Positions 41,144 through 51,314 of a stretch of 64,000 bases of DNA are shown in pieces. A program made the position numbers and the translations under genes. A model generated the notes under the pieces. It worked only from the letters and a program-made list of their open reading frames with translations. It did not search any database and was not told the origin of the DNA. The stretch comes from Desulfobacterales bacterium (GTDB taxonomy: Bacteria; Desulfobacterota; Desulfobacteria; Desulfobacterales; JAIPEE01): assembly GCA_021737275.1 (NCBI GenBank), contig JAIPEE010000019.1:1-64000 (forward strand), read 5' to 3'. Every line of letters begins with the position of its first letter. The stretch's first letter is position 1.

Positions 41144-41490
41144 TTTAACTCCCGCATTTAATATTTTTTAAAAATATAATAAACTAACCAATCAAATGGA
41201 ATCAAGCCCTTAATATCTTTTTGATATCTTTTTTATATTTTGTATAAATAGCGAAGAACAATGAGAAAAATGTCGTTTTTGTTAATCCCGAACGACAGGA
41301 TTGTATAAACGTGAATTTTATAACGGTTTCCTTTCTAAATTTTCATCTATTGTATCTTTCAATAATAAAAGATTTCAGCTAAATTGTTATTTTTTATTGA
41401 CTTATAAGCGAAAATACTATTTATTTTTGAAAGTCTTATGCCAAGATCTGCAGTAATCCAAATAACCATATACGAATAAATGAGGACAAG

Positions 41491-41958
41491 ATGAAAAACA
41501 AAAAAATTAGTTACGGTATCAAAAGCTTGGTATTTGCATTGATTATTTCATGCACATTGTTGCCGGTTTTTCCTTCAGTTTCGTTAGCTCTTGAAGGTGC
41601 TGCGCTGGAAGCAGCGCAACAAGCCGCTGCTAATGCCGGTGCCCAAGCTGCTGAAGCTGCTGCTGCAGAAGGTGCAACCGCTATTCAAGTACAAACTGCT
41701 GCTGCTCAGGCTTCTGCTAATTCAATGGCTGCGGCAGGAGGAACTGCTGCCCAGGTTGAAGCGGCTGCTACTGCTGCTGCCAATACCGCTGCGGCTTCAA
41801 CAGGCGCAGTTGCATCTGCTGGTGTTGCCGGCGCCGGTGCTACTACAGGAATAAGCGGTGCCGCTATTGCCGGTATTGTAGCAACTGCAATTGCTGCAGC
41901 TATTGTTATTGCTGTTGCACTTGATGATGATGATGATGCAACAACTGCTCACCATTAA
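41491..41958 (+). CDS. Secreted alanine-rich low-complexity protein
   Basis: Signal peptide, about 80-aa Ala-rich stretch, hydrophobic Gly/Ala segment, acidic DDDDD tail ending in TTAHH. Confidence 0.65.
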   Translation: MKNKKISYGIKSLVFALIISCTLLPVFPSVSLALEGAALEAAQQAAANAGAQAAEAAAAEGATAIQVQTAAAQASANSMAAAGGTAAQVEAAATAAANTAAASTGAVASAGVAGAGATTGISGAAIAGIVATAIAAAIVIAVALDDDDDATTAHH

Positions 41959-42171
41959 TACCTGATATACCAATCTTAATTTTATCAGCGCAATTCAGCT
42001 TATTTAAGATTGGATTGTGCTGATAATAAAATCCCAAAAAAACTTTCTCTTCTGATCCTTTCAAAAACAGCTCCGGATTCCTTTGTCTTTAACATTTGAC
42101 TTTTTTTTTAGCCTACAGGCATTTTCATAAAATTATTGCCAATGTCGTTATCTTTTTCATTATATGACGGC

Positions 42172-42337
42172 CTGATCAAAATCACCGTTACATCTGTTGT
42201 CGGAAACCCTGGATCACATACCCGTTTTGATTATACGATGATTGGTGGGTGATGCAGTAAATCCGGCTGCCCGCCTCGAAGGGACCAACAAGCAATTTGA
42301 AACGTGGTACGGCGTCCTGGCAATGACATCAAAATGA
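42172..42337 (+). pseudogene. Fragment of a class III adenylate/guanylate cyclase catalytic domain
   Basis: Two-frame translation TSVVGNPGSHTRFDYTMIG / GDAVNPAARLEGTNKQFET, matching the class III cyclase signature VVGNxGSxTRFDYTxxGDAVNxAARLEG; frame broken by a 4-nt insertion at about 42247-42250. Confidence 0.85.
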
Positions 42338-42400
42338 GATACCATGAAGGCTTTTAACAACTACCTAAAATATTTGGAAAAAACACATCTCTGTAAATGA

Positions 42401-42429
42401 TTGACACCGATCATGGCCGGTGCTATATT
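42401..42429 (+). promoter_or_regulatory. Strong candidate sigma70 promoter for tatA
   Basis: TTGACA - 17 nt - TATATT. Confidence 0.7.
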
Positions 42430-42518
42430 TTCAATAAATTTGCATCATTAAATTTAACAGGGTGCTGAAAATATAATTCTTTAAAGCCCAGCTCATTAAA
42501 TTGCTGGCAGGAGGAAAC

Positions 42519-42710
42519 ATGTTTGGAATTGGGATGCCGGAACTCATTATCATCCTTGTGATTATCCTGATCATTTTTGGTGCAGGAAAGCTTCCTGAAA
42601 TCGGTGCCGGAATGGGCAAGGCGATCAAAAACTTCAAAAGTGCCACAAATGATGTCGATAAAAAAAAGACTGATAAAAAGATTGAAGAAGATAACAACGA
42701 CAGTACATAA
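42519..42710 (+). CDS. tatA: Sec-independent translocase protein TatA/TatE
   Basis: [47 protein letters not shown] upstream of ATG at 42519. Confidence 0.92.
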   Translation: MFGIGMPELIIILVIILIIFGAGKLPEIGAGMGKAIKNFKSATNDVDKKKTDKKIEEDNNDST

Positions 42711-42812
42711 TTGCTGAAAAACTAACGCCCGGCGAGCATTCACCGGGCAAACGCTATCTTACAATACACCTTTTTAATTCAATATTTTAAGCTCATTATT
42801 ATTTTGTAAATA

Positions 42813-43751
42813 TCAAAGTATTTTTGTGCGCGCCATTTCTATTTCACAAACAACACCATAGTGATCGGAAACAGGATCCTGTAACGTATCATAACTGACA
42901 AATTCCATATCGGATGAGATCAGTATCCAGTCAATACGCCTGTTAAGCTTTGAAAACGTATGCATGGCTGAATTATCCGGCTGATATACTTTTAAATCAA
43001 GTTTTTCAGCCAAAATGCGTATTGCTGAATTTTCCGTATCCCATTCACAATTAAAATCACCCATTATAATCAGTGGATTTTTGCTGCCGGATAACTTGGC
43101 GATCATATTTTCTATCTGATCCTGGCGTACAGATTTTCGGGCAAAGTCCAGATGAACGGATACAATATCAACCTCTGAATTTTTATCCTGGCCCCACGGA
43201 ATGGATGTCAGCACATAACCTTTTGTAAAGGTAGGTGGTGATGGATCAAACGTTATCGAAACCGGATTCTTGGGCGGCAGCAAAGACAGCAGTGCGGTAC
43301 CATAAGCGAGATCTATTCCCTTTACATGCTCACCCCTGATCGCGTATGGGAAGCCTGCATTCTGAGCAAGATAATTCACCTGATCCATGTGACCGCTCCA
43401 GATGGATGGTCCATCTGCTTCCTGCAGCGCAGCAACATCCGGTTTTTCACGTTTTAGAACATCTGCGATATCAATCAGGTTGGATTCAATTTTTTTTGTT
43501 TTCTGGAAAATCTGATTGGGACCTTTTTGCCTGCCATGTGCAATATTCAGCGTCATGAGTTTTAAGGTCTGATTTTCTTCAGCGGTATTGCCTGTGTTGT
43601 TTTTGGGGAAAACGTTGTTTTTTATGGTCTTAAGCGTTACTTCCTGATCGCCCTGCAGAAAGTAGGCAAAGGCAAATGGTGTTGAAGCTGCCAGTGCGGT
43701 AAGCGCTGTTGTTACGATAAAAATTTTTTTAAACCTTCTTTTTAACTTCAT
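42813..43751 (-). CDS. Endonuclease/exonuclease/phosphatase family protein
   Basis: LMTLNIAHG, ALQEAD, IIMGDFNCE, SDHYGVV motifs. Confidence 0.88.
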   Translation of the reverse strand: MKLKRRFKKIFIVTTALTALAASTPFAFAYFLQGDQEVTLKTIKNNVFPKNNTGNTAEENQTLKLMTLNIAHGRQKGPNQIFQKTKKIESNLIDIADVLKREKPDVAALQEADGPSIWSGHMDQVNYLAQNAGFPYAIRGEHVKGIDLAYGTALLSLLPPKNPVSITFDPSPPTFTKGYVLTSIPWGQDKNSEVDIVSVHLDFARKSVRQDQIENMIAKLSGSKNPLIIMGDFNCEWDTENSAIRILAEKLDLKVYQPDNSAMHTFSKLNRRIDWILISSDMEFVSYDTLQDPVSDHYGVVCEIEMARTKIL

Positions 43752-43994
43752 AATCCTGACAATAAAAACGCCCGAAACCGGCTATATCGGGATAGGCCTG
43801 AATACCAGCTAATTTTATATTAAGCAATCAAAAACGTTTTTATGAAGACCCTTTTTAATGCCGCTTTAAGTTTTAACAATAAATACAAATTATTAAGCTT
43901 AATAACAAAAAAATGTACAATACGGAATTTGACCTAACCATTTTTTGCAGATTTTTTAATTTAATATCAGCAGATTAGAGGTGTAAAATTTAAA

Positions 43995-44026
43995 AAGGGT
44001 CGACCGGTTTAATGCGATCGACCCTT
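43995..44026 (-). terminator. Intrinsic terminator after the solute-binding protein gene
   Basis: Stem AAGGGTCG / CGACCCTT; T-run on minus strand. Confidence 0.65.
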
Positions 44027-44046
44027 CCGGCTATAAGTATAAAGGA

Positions 44047-44787
44047 TTATTTTACAGGATACTCACCCATTTCATACTTTTCATAGATCTTATCAAGCTC
44101 ACCGGACTTAGCCAGTTCCGGCATACGCTCATTGTAAATTTTAAGCAGCTCACGGCCTTTGGCATTATCATAAAATGAAATGGCAATAGTATCTTCGTAC
44201 GCTGAAACCATAGCGAAATCGTCAGTATTATTTCCGCTATCCCCAATTGCTTCTATAGCATCAGCTTCATAATCAACGATAAAATCAAGTCGGCCTTTCA
44301 TCATCATACCGATACCGGCATCAAGACCACTAAATTCATAAGAATTGTATCCATCCGCAGAAAGTTCAATATATGAATCGATCGCATAACCTCTCTGCCA
44401 GCCAACCGACTTCCCTTTTAAAGAGGATTCATCAACAAACGGATTTGCTTTTAAGGAAATAACAGTAAGGCTTGTGATTTCAATCGGGTATGCTGTGGGA
44501 GAAATAAGATTTTCATTTTCTTCATATATACTTGTTCCAAGTACGGCATCAAAATTGCCCTTACTCGCTTCACTGACCGCCCTTGCATATGGCATATGTT
44601 TGTAATTGACTTTAATGCCCACAGGCTCAAAAACAGCCCTGATCATATCAAAATAAAAGCCGGTACCATCTATCTCAGTATAGTCTGTCCATTCATCCGT
44701 AACAACATTGATTTCTGTGATATTGCCTGCAAAGGCTGTTGTTATAACCATCATTAGCATAAGTACAACCATAATTAACTTTTTCAT
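44047..44787 (-). CDS. Extracellular solute-binding protein family 3 (amino-acid ABC-type SBP)
   Basis: Signal peptide MKKLIMVVLMLMMVITTAFA; SBP_bac_3 pattern; start moved to the signal-peptide Met. Confidence 0.8.
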   Translation of the reverse strand: MKKLIMVVLMLMMVITTAFAGNITEINVVTDEWTDYTEIDGTGFYFDMIRAVFEPVGIKVNYKHMPYARAVSEASKGNFDAVLGTSIYEENENLISPTAYPIEITSLTVISLKANPFVDESSLKGKSVGWQRGYAIDSYIELSADGYNSYEFSGLDAGIGMMMKGRLDFIVDYEADAIEAIGDSGNNTDDFAMVSAYEDTIAISFYDNAKGRELLKIYNERMPELAKSGELDKIYEKYEMGEYPVK

Positions 44788-44890
44788 AATTTCTCCTTTA
44801 ATTTCAAACAATTGAGTCAACGTACCCTATAATAACTTTACGCTCAGTTTAACAGGGCTCAATCTATTCAATATAGTTAATAACCATAAA

Positions 44891-44920
44891 AATGACGTAT
44901 ATTCAAAAATATACGCCATT
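44891..44920 (-). terminator. Intrinsic terminator after ssb
   Basis: Stem AATG-a-CGTATAT / ATATACG-c-CATT; T-run on minus strand. Confidence 0.6.
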
Positions 44921-44949
44921 TCTATTTACAATTTAACGGATGGTAACAA

Positions 44950-45387
44950 TCAAAAAGGAATATCATCATCCGGCGGACCTGCCGGTCCGCCACCCTGATA
45001 GCCACCTGAAGGCTGATTATTGTCGGATGACCCTGCAAAATCACCGCCTCCACCTTTCTGCCCCAACATAATCATCTGATTGGCAACAATTTCAGTGGTA
45101 TATCTTTTATTTCCATCTTTATCTTCCCAGTCACGGGTCTGAATCTTACCCTCAAGATAAATCTGCTTTCCTTTGGACAGGTATTCACCGCAGATTTCAG
45201 CTAAACGACTAAATGCCACAATACGGTGCCATTCGGTTTTATCGACCTTTTCACCGTTTTTATTTTTGTATGTCTCGGTTGTGGCAATACTGAAGTTACA
45301 TACCGCTAATCCGCCCGGTGTATACTTCATTTCAGGATCTCGACCGAGATTACCTATCAACGTCACCTTATTCAAACCGTTTGCCAT
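44950..45387 (-). CDS. ssb: Single-stranded DNA-binding protein
   Basis: [35 protein letters not shown]-terminal DDDIPF tail. Confidence 0.97.
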   Translation of the reverse strand: MANGLNKVTLIGNLGRDPEMKYTPGGLAVCNFSIATTETYKNKNGEKVDKTEWHRIVAFSRLAEICGEYLSKGKQIYLEGKIQTRDWEDKDGNKRYTTEIVANQMIMLGQKGGGGDFAGSSDNNQPSGGYQGGGPAGPPDDDIPF

Positions 45388-45577
45388 GTTTCCCTTCCTT
45401 TCAAAAATTAAGATCGGATAAGTATAATTATTGATTACATTGTTAGTATATTATTATCGCAAAGATGACTTATGCCATACCATCTTAAATAAAAGAATTC
45501 AAAAAAAATATTTAATGCGCTACAATTGAATAATACATTAAATTAAATATTTTAAAAAATAAGGGCTAAACTCTCAT

Positions 45578-46765
45578 ATGGCATCAGAAAGTGCATTAGA
45601 AAAACGCATAAAACGACACGTTGTTGGTAAAGTCTTATCTTTTTTTGCCGCTTCAACGCCCGGCATGGAACAACATTGCCATGATGAGCTTAATACGCTT
45701 CATGGAGATATTGACAATATCCAGTCAATTAATGGTGGGGTAGATTTTACCGGCCGCTTGAGTGACTGCTATACGGCCAATTTAAAACTTCGTACAGCAA
45801 ATCGGGTATTAATGCGTATTGATGATTTCAAAGCAACCAACTTCAGACAGCTTGAAAAAAAAGTAACTGATTTTCCATGGGAACTCTATTTGGAACAAAC
45901 TGTGATTCCTGATATTCATGTAACCACTCACACATCCCGGCTCTTTCACAAGGACGCCATTAAAAATCGAATTTCTGATGGCATCCGAAACCACCTTTCC
46001 ACCTTTATAAATAACATTGAAACATATAAAAAAAGCGAAGCGCAACAGCAACTTTTTATCCGGGCAGTTAATGACCGTTTTTTCATATCCATTGATGCAA
46101 GTGGTGAGATTCTTCATAAACGGGGAGTCAAAACCCATGGCGGCAGAGCGCCCATCAGGGAAACGCTTGCTGCTAATATATTGAAAATAGCCGGTTACGA
46201 AGCCGGCAAGCCCCTTATTGACCCCATGTGCGGTTCCGGCACATTTCCAATTGAGGGTGCTATGATGGTAAAACATATTCCGCCAGGATGGTTCAGAAAT
46301 TTTGCCTTCATGAGCTGGCCGTCATTTCAGCCTGGGCGATGGTCTCATATCAGAAGGGAGCTTGAAAAAAAGATTATTACCGACGGCAAACCAACCATTT
46401 TTGCATTCGACAAGGATGAAACAGCATGTAACAAGTTAAATACGGTTATACAAAAATACCAATTTGAAGATGTTCTAAAAGTTAAGAATTGTGATTTCTT
46501 TTCTATAAAACCATCTGAAATAACGGACAAAAAGGGCCTTATTGTAATAAACCCGCCTTACGGTCTCAGAATCGGCACCATCAAGGAACGTACAGCGCTC
46601 TTTTTTTTAATTTGTGACAGATTGAAAACATTTTATAACGGTTGGAACTATGCACTGATTGCACCGTCTCCTAAACTTGCCCAAGGTGCTCCCTTTGATA
46701 AAAAGGTTACTCCAATTCTTCATGGCGGGCTCAAGCTTAACTTACTTACAGGAAAATTAACTTGA
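45578..46765 (+). CDS. THUMP-domain class I SAM-dependent RNA methyltransferase (RlmL-N/RlmK-like)
   Basis: IDPMCGSGTFPIEGAMM and INPPYGLRIG motifs. Confidence 0.88.
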   Translation: MASESALEKRIKRHVVGKVLSFFAASTPGMEQHCHDELNTLHGDIDNIQSINGGVDFTGRLSDCYTANLKLRTANRVLMRIDDFKATNFRQLEKKVTDFPWELYLEQTVIPDIHVTTHTSRLFHKDAIKNRISDGIRNHLSTFINNIETYKKSEAQQQLFIRAVNDRFFISIDASGEILHKRGVKTHGGRAPIRETLAANILKIAGYEAGKPLIDPMCGSGTFPIEGAMMVKHIPPGWFRNFAFMSWPSFQPGRWSHIRRELEKKIITDGKPTIFAFDKDETACNKLNTVIQKYQFEDVLKVKNCDFFSIKPSEITDKKGLIVINPPYGLRIGTIKERTALFFLICDRLKTFYNGWNYALIAPSPKLAQGAPFDKKVTPILHGGLKLNLLTGKLT

Positions 46766-46806
46766 ATGGAAACGTGCCTAAACCATTACGACAGAGAAAC
46801 ATCTTT

Positions 46807-47829
46807 TTAATTCTTACCCGCAGCCATTGCTGCAAGAGTTGTGTCCAGCATACGATTTGCAAACCCCCACTCATTATCAAACCATGTCAGTATTTTTACC
46901 ATCCGTGTACCGCTGACACGTGTCTGAATACTGTCTACAATTGCTGACCGGGCATCATGATTAAAATCACATGAGACAAGCTGTTCATCTGTATAACCCA
47001 GAATACCCTTTAGCGGACCTTCAGCGGCTTTCCTTAAAATGTTATTGATTTCATCAGCTGTGGTATCACGATTTACCATGACATTCAGGTCCATAAGAGA
47101 GACATTAACGGTGGGCACACGAATAGCCAGTGTTTCAAACTTGCCGGCCAGTGAAGGAACAATTCTTTCAATCCCCCTGTTCAGTTCCGTATTGACCGGT
47201 ATAATGGACCGAATAGCGGATCGCGTTTTACGCAGGTCCGGATTATATGCATCAATTACAGGCTGGTCATGCATGGCCGCATGGATCGTGGTTATATTTC
47301 CCTTATAGATACCAACAGCATGGTCCAGCGTATGAAGAATCGGTATAACACAATTGGTGGTACATGATGCATTTGATATAATGGTATGATCTTTTTCAAG
47401 TAAGTGATGGTTGATGCCATAAACAATGGTGGCATCCATATCCTCATTAGCCGGCTGTGAAAAAATCAGCTTTTTTGCGCCCTGTTTAATATGCATCCCG
47501 GCTGTTTCCCGGTCTGAAAAGGTGCCGGTACACTCCAGCACGACATCAATGCCCAGATCCTTCCAGGGCAAATTCTCCGGTGATTTTTCAGTCAGGATTT
47601 CAACATAATCCTGCCTGATTATCAGACCTTTTTCCGTATGTTCCACCGGTTCAGTGAAACGGCCATGTGTCGAATCATATTTTGTCAGATGATACATCGC
47701 TTTGAGGTCTGCCAGTTCATTGATGGCAACCAGCTGAATACGATCATAGAAATACTTTGATTCATATAAAGCACGAACGATACATCGGCCGATTCGGCCA
47801 TATCCATTCACTGCAACTTTTACTTTCAT
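46807..47829 (-). CDS. epd: Erythrose-4-phosphate/glyceraldehyde-3-phosphate dehydrogenase, Epd-like
   Basis: NGYGRIGR, SNASCTTNC; LVAINELADLKAMYHLTKYDSTHGRF and TTIHAAMHDQPVIDAYNPDLRKTRSA are closer to Epd than to GapA. Confidence 0.75.
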   Translation of the reverse strand: MKVKVAVNGYGRIGRCIVRALYESKYFYDRIQLVAINELADLKAMYHLTKYDSTHGRFTEPVEHTEKGLIIRQDYVEILTEKSPENLPWKDLGIDVVLECTGTFSDRETAGMHIKQGAKKLIFSQPANEDMDATIVYGINHHLLEKDHTIISNASCTTNCVIPILHTLDHAVGIYKGNITTIHAAMHDQPVIDAYNPDLRKTRSAIRSIIPVNTELNRGIERIVPSLAGKFETLAIRVPTVNVSLMDLNVMVNRDTTADEINNILRKAAEGPLKGILGYTDEQLVSCDFNHDARSAIVDSIQTRVSGTRMVKILTWFDNEWGFANRMLDTTLAAMAAGKN

Positions 47830-47897
47830 AATACTCCGATTCTAAAAACATATCCCAAAATGGCAATACTCCATACCGTTAAAGTTCTGAGGCTCTA

Positions 47898-49430
47898 TCA
47901 GATAAACTTGCTCCTGTCCAGATTTCGATACTGAACAGCTTCAGCTACATGACCGGCATTAATAGCCTCCTGATGATCAAGGTCTGCAACTGTTCGGGCA
48001 ATCTTCAGGATACGGTTATAGGCCCTTGCAGAGAGGCCAAGTCTGTCAATGGCTGCTTCGAGCATTTTACAGGAAGCGTCATCTATCTGACAATACTTTT
48101 TGATCTGACGGCTGCCCATTTGAGAATTACAAAAGATTTTTGCCCTTGAAAACCGTTCGGATTGGATCAGTCTGGCTTCGGCCACACGTTTTGCAATAGT
48201 AGTTGAAGGCTCTGTCTTTGTCTCCTTCATCAGATCTTTATAAGGTACGGCCGGGACTTCTACATGGATGTCTATCCTGTCCAGCAGCGGGCCGGATATT
48301 TTTGATCTGTATCGCCGGATTTGTGAATATGTACAGGTGCACTCATGCTTTGGATCAGAAAAATGGCCGCACGGGCAGGGGTTCATCGCTGCAATCAGCA
48401 TAAAACTTGCCGGATATGTGATAGTTGATGATGCCCTTGAAATAGTAACCTGCATATCCTCAAGGGGTTGTCTTAATACTTCCAGGACATGCTTTTTAAA
48501 TTCAGAAAGTTCATCCAGGAAAAGAACCCCGTGGTGCGCAAGGCTGACCTCACCAGGTCTTGGGATATGTCCGCCGCCAATCAGGCCGGCATCTGAAATG
48601 GTGTGGTGCGGAGAACGGAATGGTCGTTGTGTAACCAGCGCCTGATCTCTTTCAAGCATTCCCACAACACTGAAAATCTTTGTTGTCTCAATGGCTTCAT
48701 CAAATGTCAGAGGCGGTAAAATAGTTTTTATACGCTTTGCCAGCATCGTTTTCCCGGAACCGGGCGGACCGATCATAATTAAATTATGGCCACCTGCTGC
48801 TGAGACTTCGAGCGCACGTTTCACATGCTCCTGACCCTGTACATCTGCAAAATCAACATCGTTTTCATTACCCATTTTAAAGAGCGCAACAAGATCTGCT
48901 TTTTCCGGATCAATCCGGGAAAGCCCTTTAAAATAATCCACAACATGGGAGAGCGTTTTAACCGGAATAACAGAAATTCCATCAACAACAGATGCTTCCC
49001 GGCCATTTTCCTCGGGCACCACAATACCGCTATAACCTTCTTTTTTTGCAGCAAGGGCCATAGGCAGAGAGCCGTTTACCGGCTTTATTCGACCGTCAAG
49101 AGAAAGCTCTCCCAACACCTGGTACTTTTTTATGACCGGCTGGGGTACAATTCCTGTTGCTGCCAGAATGCCCAGGGCAACCGGCAGATCCAGACCTGTT
49201 CCCTCTTTTTTAATATTCGCCGGTGCAAGATTAACGGTTATTCTGTCGTCCGGAAAAGCATACCCTGAGTTTTTGATTGCCGCCTTAACTCTTTCACGGC
49301 TCTCTTTTACCGAAGCCTCGGGAAGGCCAACGGTTGTAAATGAAGGCAGACCGGATGAAATATCAACCTCCACTTCCACTTTGTAGGCATCTATGCCAAT
49401 AACAGCACTGCTTAAGACTTTTGCGAGCAT
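47898..49430 (-). CDS. YifB/ComM-family Mg-chelatase-like AAA ATPase
   Basis: N-terminal Lon-protease-like YifB domain; GPPGSGKTMLAKR; LFLDELSEF; AMNPCPCGH. Confidence 0.95.
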   Translation of the reverse strand: MLAKVLSSAVIGIDAYKVEVEVDISSGLPSFTTVGLPEASVKESRERVKAAIKNSGYAFPDDRITVNLAPANIKKEGTGLDLPVALGILAATGIVPQPVIKKYQVLGELSLDGRIKPVNGSLPMALAAKKEGYSGIVVPEENGREASVVDGISVIPVKTLSHVVDYFKGLSRIDPEKADLVALFKMGNENDVDFADVQGQEHVKRALEVSAAGGHNLIMIGPPGSGKTMLAKRIKTILPPLTFDEAIETTKIFSVVGMLERDQALVTQRPFRSPHHTISDAGLIGGGHIPRPGEVSLAHHGVLFLDELSEFKKHVLEVLRQPLEDMQVTISRASSTITYPASFMLIAAMNPCPCGHFSDPKHECTCTYSQIRRYRSKISGPLLDRIDIHVEVPAVPYKDLMKETKTEPSTTIAKRVAEARLIQSERFSRAKIFCNSQMGSRQIKKYCQIDDASCKMLEAAIDRLGLSARAYNRILKIARTVADLDHQEAINAGHVAEAVQYRNLDRSKFI

Positions 49431-49716
49431 GAGTTCTCCTTTTTGTGGTCAGGTTCAGATAGTCGGCACTGCTTGAGATGTCATTTTTAATATCGTTTCC
49501 GCATATATCAAAACAAACGTCGTCTCACAATCATTTTAAGCACTTATGTTACGCTTTTAAAATTATAATTCATTGAAAATATTGAAAATTAAGAAAATTA
49601 AGATTTTGTTGCATTATATAAACAAAACCGCTAAAATATTGCCGTTTTATTAACATCAACCATTTTATTAATAGCCGGGCAAAAAATTTACCAGGTTATT
49701 TGAAATATATAAAAAT

Positions 49717-50619
49717 ATGTTTTTTCATCAACGGACCATTAAAAAGGCTGTTAGCTGTGAAGGTGTCGGTCTTCATTCCGGCAAAACAGTCAGGCTTAAA
49801 GTGAAGCCGGCTGAAGTTAATCATGGCATAACATTTGTACGAACCGACCTGCCTGATAATCCGGATATTCGCGCACATTTCAATAAGGTGGTTGATACCA
49901 GTCTCGCAACTGTAATTGGCGAAGGTGGCATCATCGTCTCTACTATTGAACACCTGATGGCATCACTCTCCGGACTTTCCATAGACAATGCCATTGTTGA
50001 AGTCACTTCTTATGAGCTCCCGATCATGGACGGCAGTGCCGGACCATTTGCTGAAATGCTTAAATCGGCAGGTATTAAAAAGCAGGAAAAACCACGCTAT
50101 TACTTTGTTGTCAAAGAACCCATTGAAATTGAAGACGGTGAGAAATTTGTAGGGGTTTACCCTGACCCGGACTTCAGAATTACCTGCACAGTAGATTATG
50201 ACCATCCCCTGTTAAAAGATCAGACATTTTCTGTAAATGTTACGCCTGATATCTTTGAACAGGACATTGCCAGTGCCAGGACATTCGGGTTCCTCCATGA
50301 AGTGGAACATATGAAACGGTATGGTCTGGCCAGGGGCGGATCGTTAGACAATGCAATTGTTGTGGGAAAAGATGATATTTTAAATCCGGATGGACTCAGA
50401 TTCTCTGATGAATTTGTAAGGCATAAGATACTGGACTGTGTTGGAGACTTTTCCTTACTGGGCATGCCGTTTCTTGGGCATGTAATTGTCAGGAAATCAG
50501 GCCATGCATTTAATCATGCTTTTCTGAAATCTTTTATTGCAAACAAGTCTTCCTGGGATACGTTTACCATGAGAGAAATTCAAAAGCAGGACAACTATTC
50601 GAAATTACTTGCCAATTAA
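49717..50619 (+). CDS. lpxC: UDP-3-O-acyl-N-acetylglucosamine deacetylase
   Basis: CEGVGLHSGKTV, STIEHLMASLSGL, MDGSAGPF, HKILDCVGD motifs. Confidence 0.97.
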   Translation: MFFHQRTIKKAVSCEGVGLHSGKTVRLKVKPAEVNHGITFVRTDLPDNPDIRAHFNKVVDTSLATVIGEGGIIVSTIEHLMASLSGLSIDNAIVEVTSYELPIMDGSAGPFAEMLKSAGIKKQEKPRYYFVVKEPIEIEDGEKFVGVYPDPDFRITCTVDYDHPLLKDQTFSVNVTPDIFEQDIASARTFGFLHEVEHMKRYGLARGGSLDNAIVVGKDDILNPDGLRFSDEFVRHKILDCVGDFSLLGMPFLGHVIVRKSGHAFNHAFLKSFIANKSSWDTFTMREIQKQDNYSKLLAN

Positions 50620-50715
50620 TTAAATATCCGATATAAAATCAGAAATTTATAAGATATTCAGGTGTTTTGGACACAAGGGGCATAAGATTACCTTCTTTTA
50701 TTTTTTACGACTGAT

Positions 50716-51288
50716 ATGAAACCTTTTTTAAAAAGAACTACAATTTTTCTGCTGGTCTTTCTGGTACTGGTTGTTCAGCAACCTGTTTTTGCGCAGGATG
50801 ATGCAAGGCTGGCCAATATTATTGTTACCAATACGCGGGATGACCTGCTGGTATATATGAATGTGGAAGGTGCATTTACAGATGAGATGATTGAAGCGAT
50901 CAATAGTGGCGTTCCCACAACATTTTCATTTTATGTACAGCTCTATTATACGCGTAGCCTTTGGGCAGACAAACAGATTGCAGATATTGTTATCACACAT
51001 ACCATAGCGTTCAATGCACTTAAAAAAGAATATGCGGTCACACGCTCCTGGGACAGAAACAACCCTGTGACCACACAATCACTTGATGAAGCAAAGCAGC
51101 TGATGGCTAAAATCAACAGCCTGAAGGTGATCCCTTTAAATAAGCTGGAAAAAGGAATTCAGTACCAATTGAGAGCCAAAGCTGAATTAAATAAGGTTAC
51201 CCTGCCCTTTTATCTCCATTATGTCCTGTTTTTTCTGTCACTTTGGGATTTTGAAACAGATTGGTATACCATTGATTTTATATATTAA
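50716..51288 (+). CDS. DUF4390 domain-containing exported protein
   Basis: Signal peptide; conserved position between lpxC and ntrY. Confidence 0.65.
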   Translation: MKPFLKRTTIFLLVFLVLVVQQPVFAQDDARLANIIVTNTRDDLLVYMNVEGAFTDEMIEAINSGVPTTFSFYVQLYYTRSLWADKQIADIVITHTIAFNALKKEYAVTRSWDRNNPVTTQSLDEAKQLMAKINSLKVIPLNKLEKGIQYQLRAKAELNKVTLPFYLHYVLFFLSLWDFETDWYTIDFIY

Positions 51289-51314
51289 AACCTTGTAACA
51301 CGGCGAATGATGCC

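Noticed and set aside
41591-41854. Leu-rich +1-frame ORF inside the Ala-rich gene
   Set aside because: Alternate-frame translation of GCT-rich low-complexity sequence.
49696-49953. 85-aa minus-strand ORF over the 5' end of lpxC
   Set aside because: Antisense to strongly conserved lpxC.
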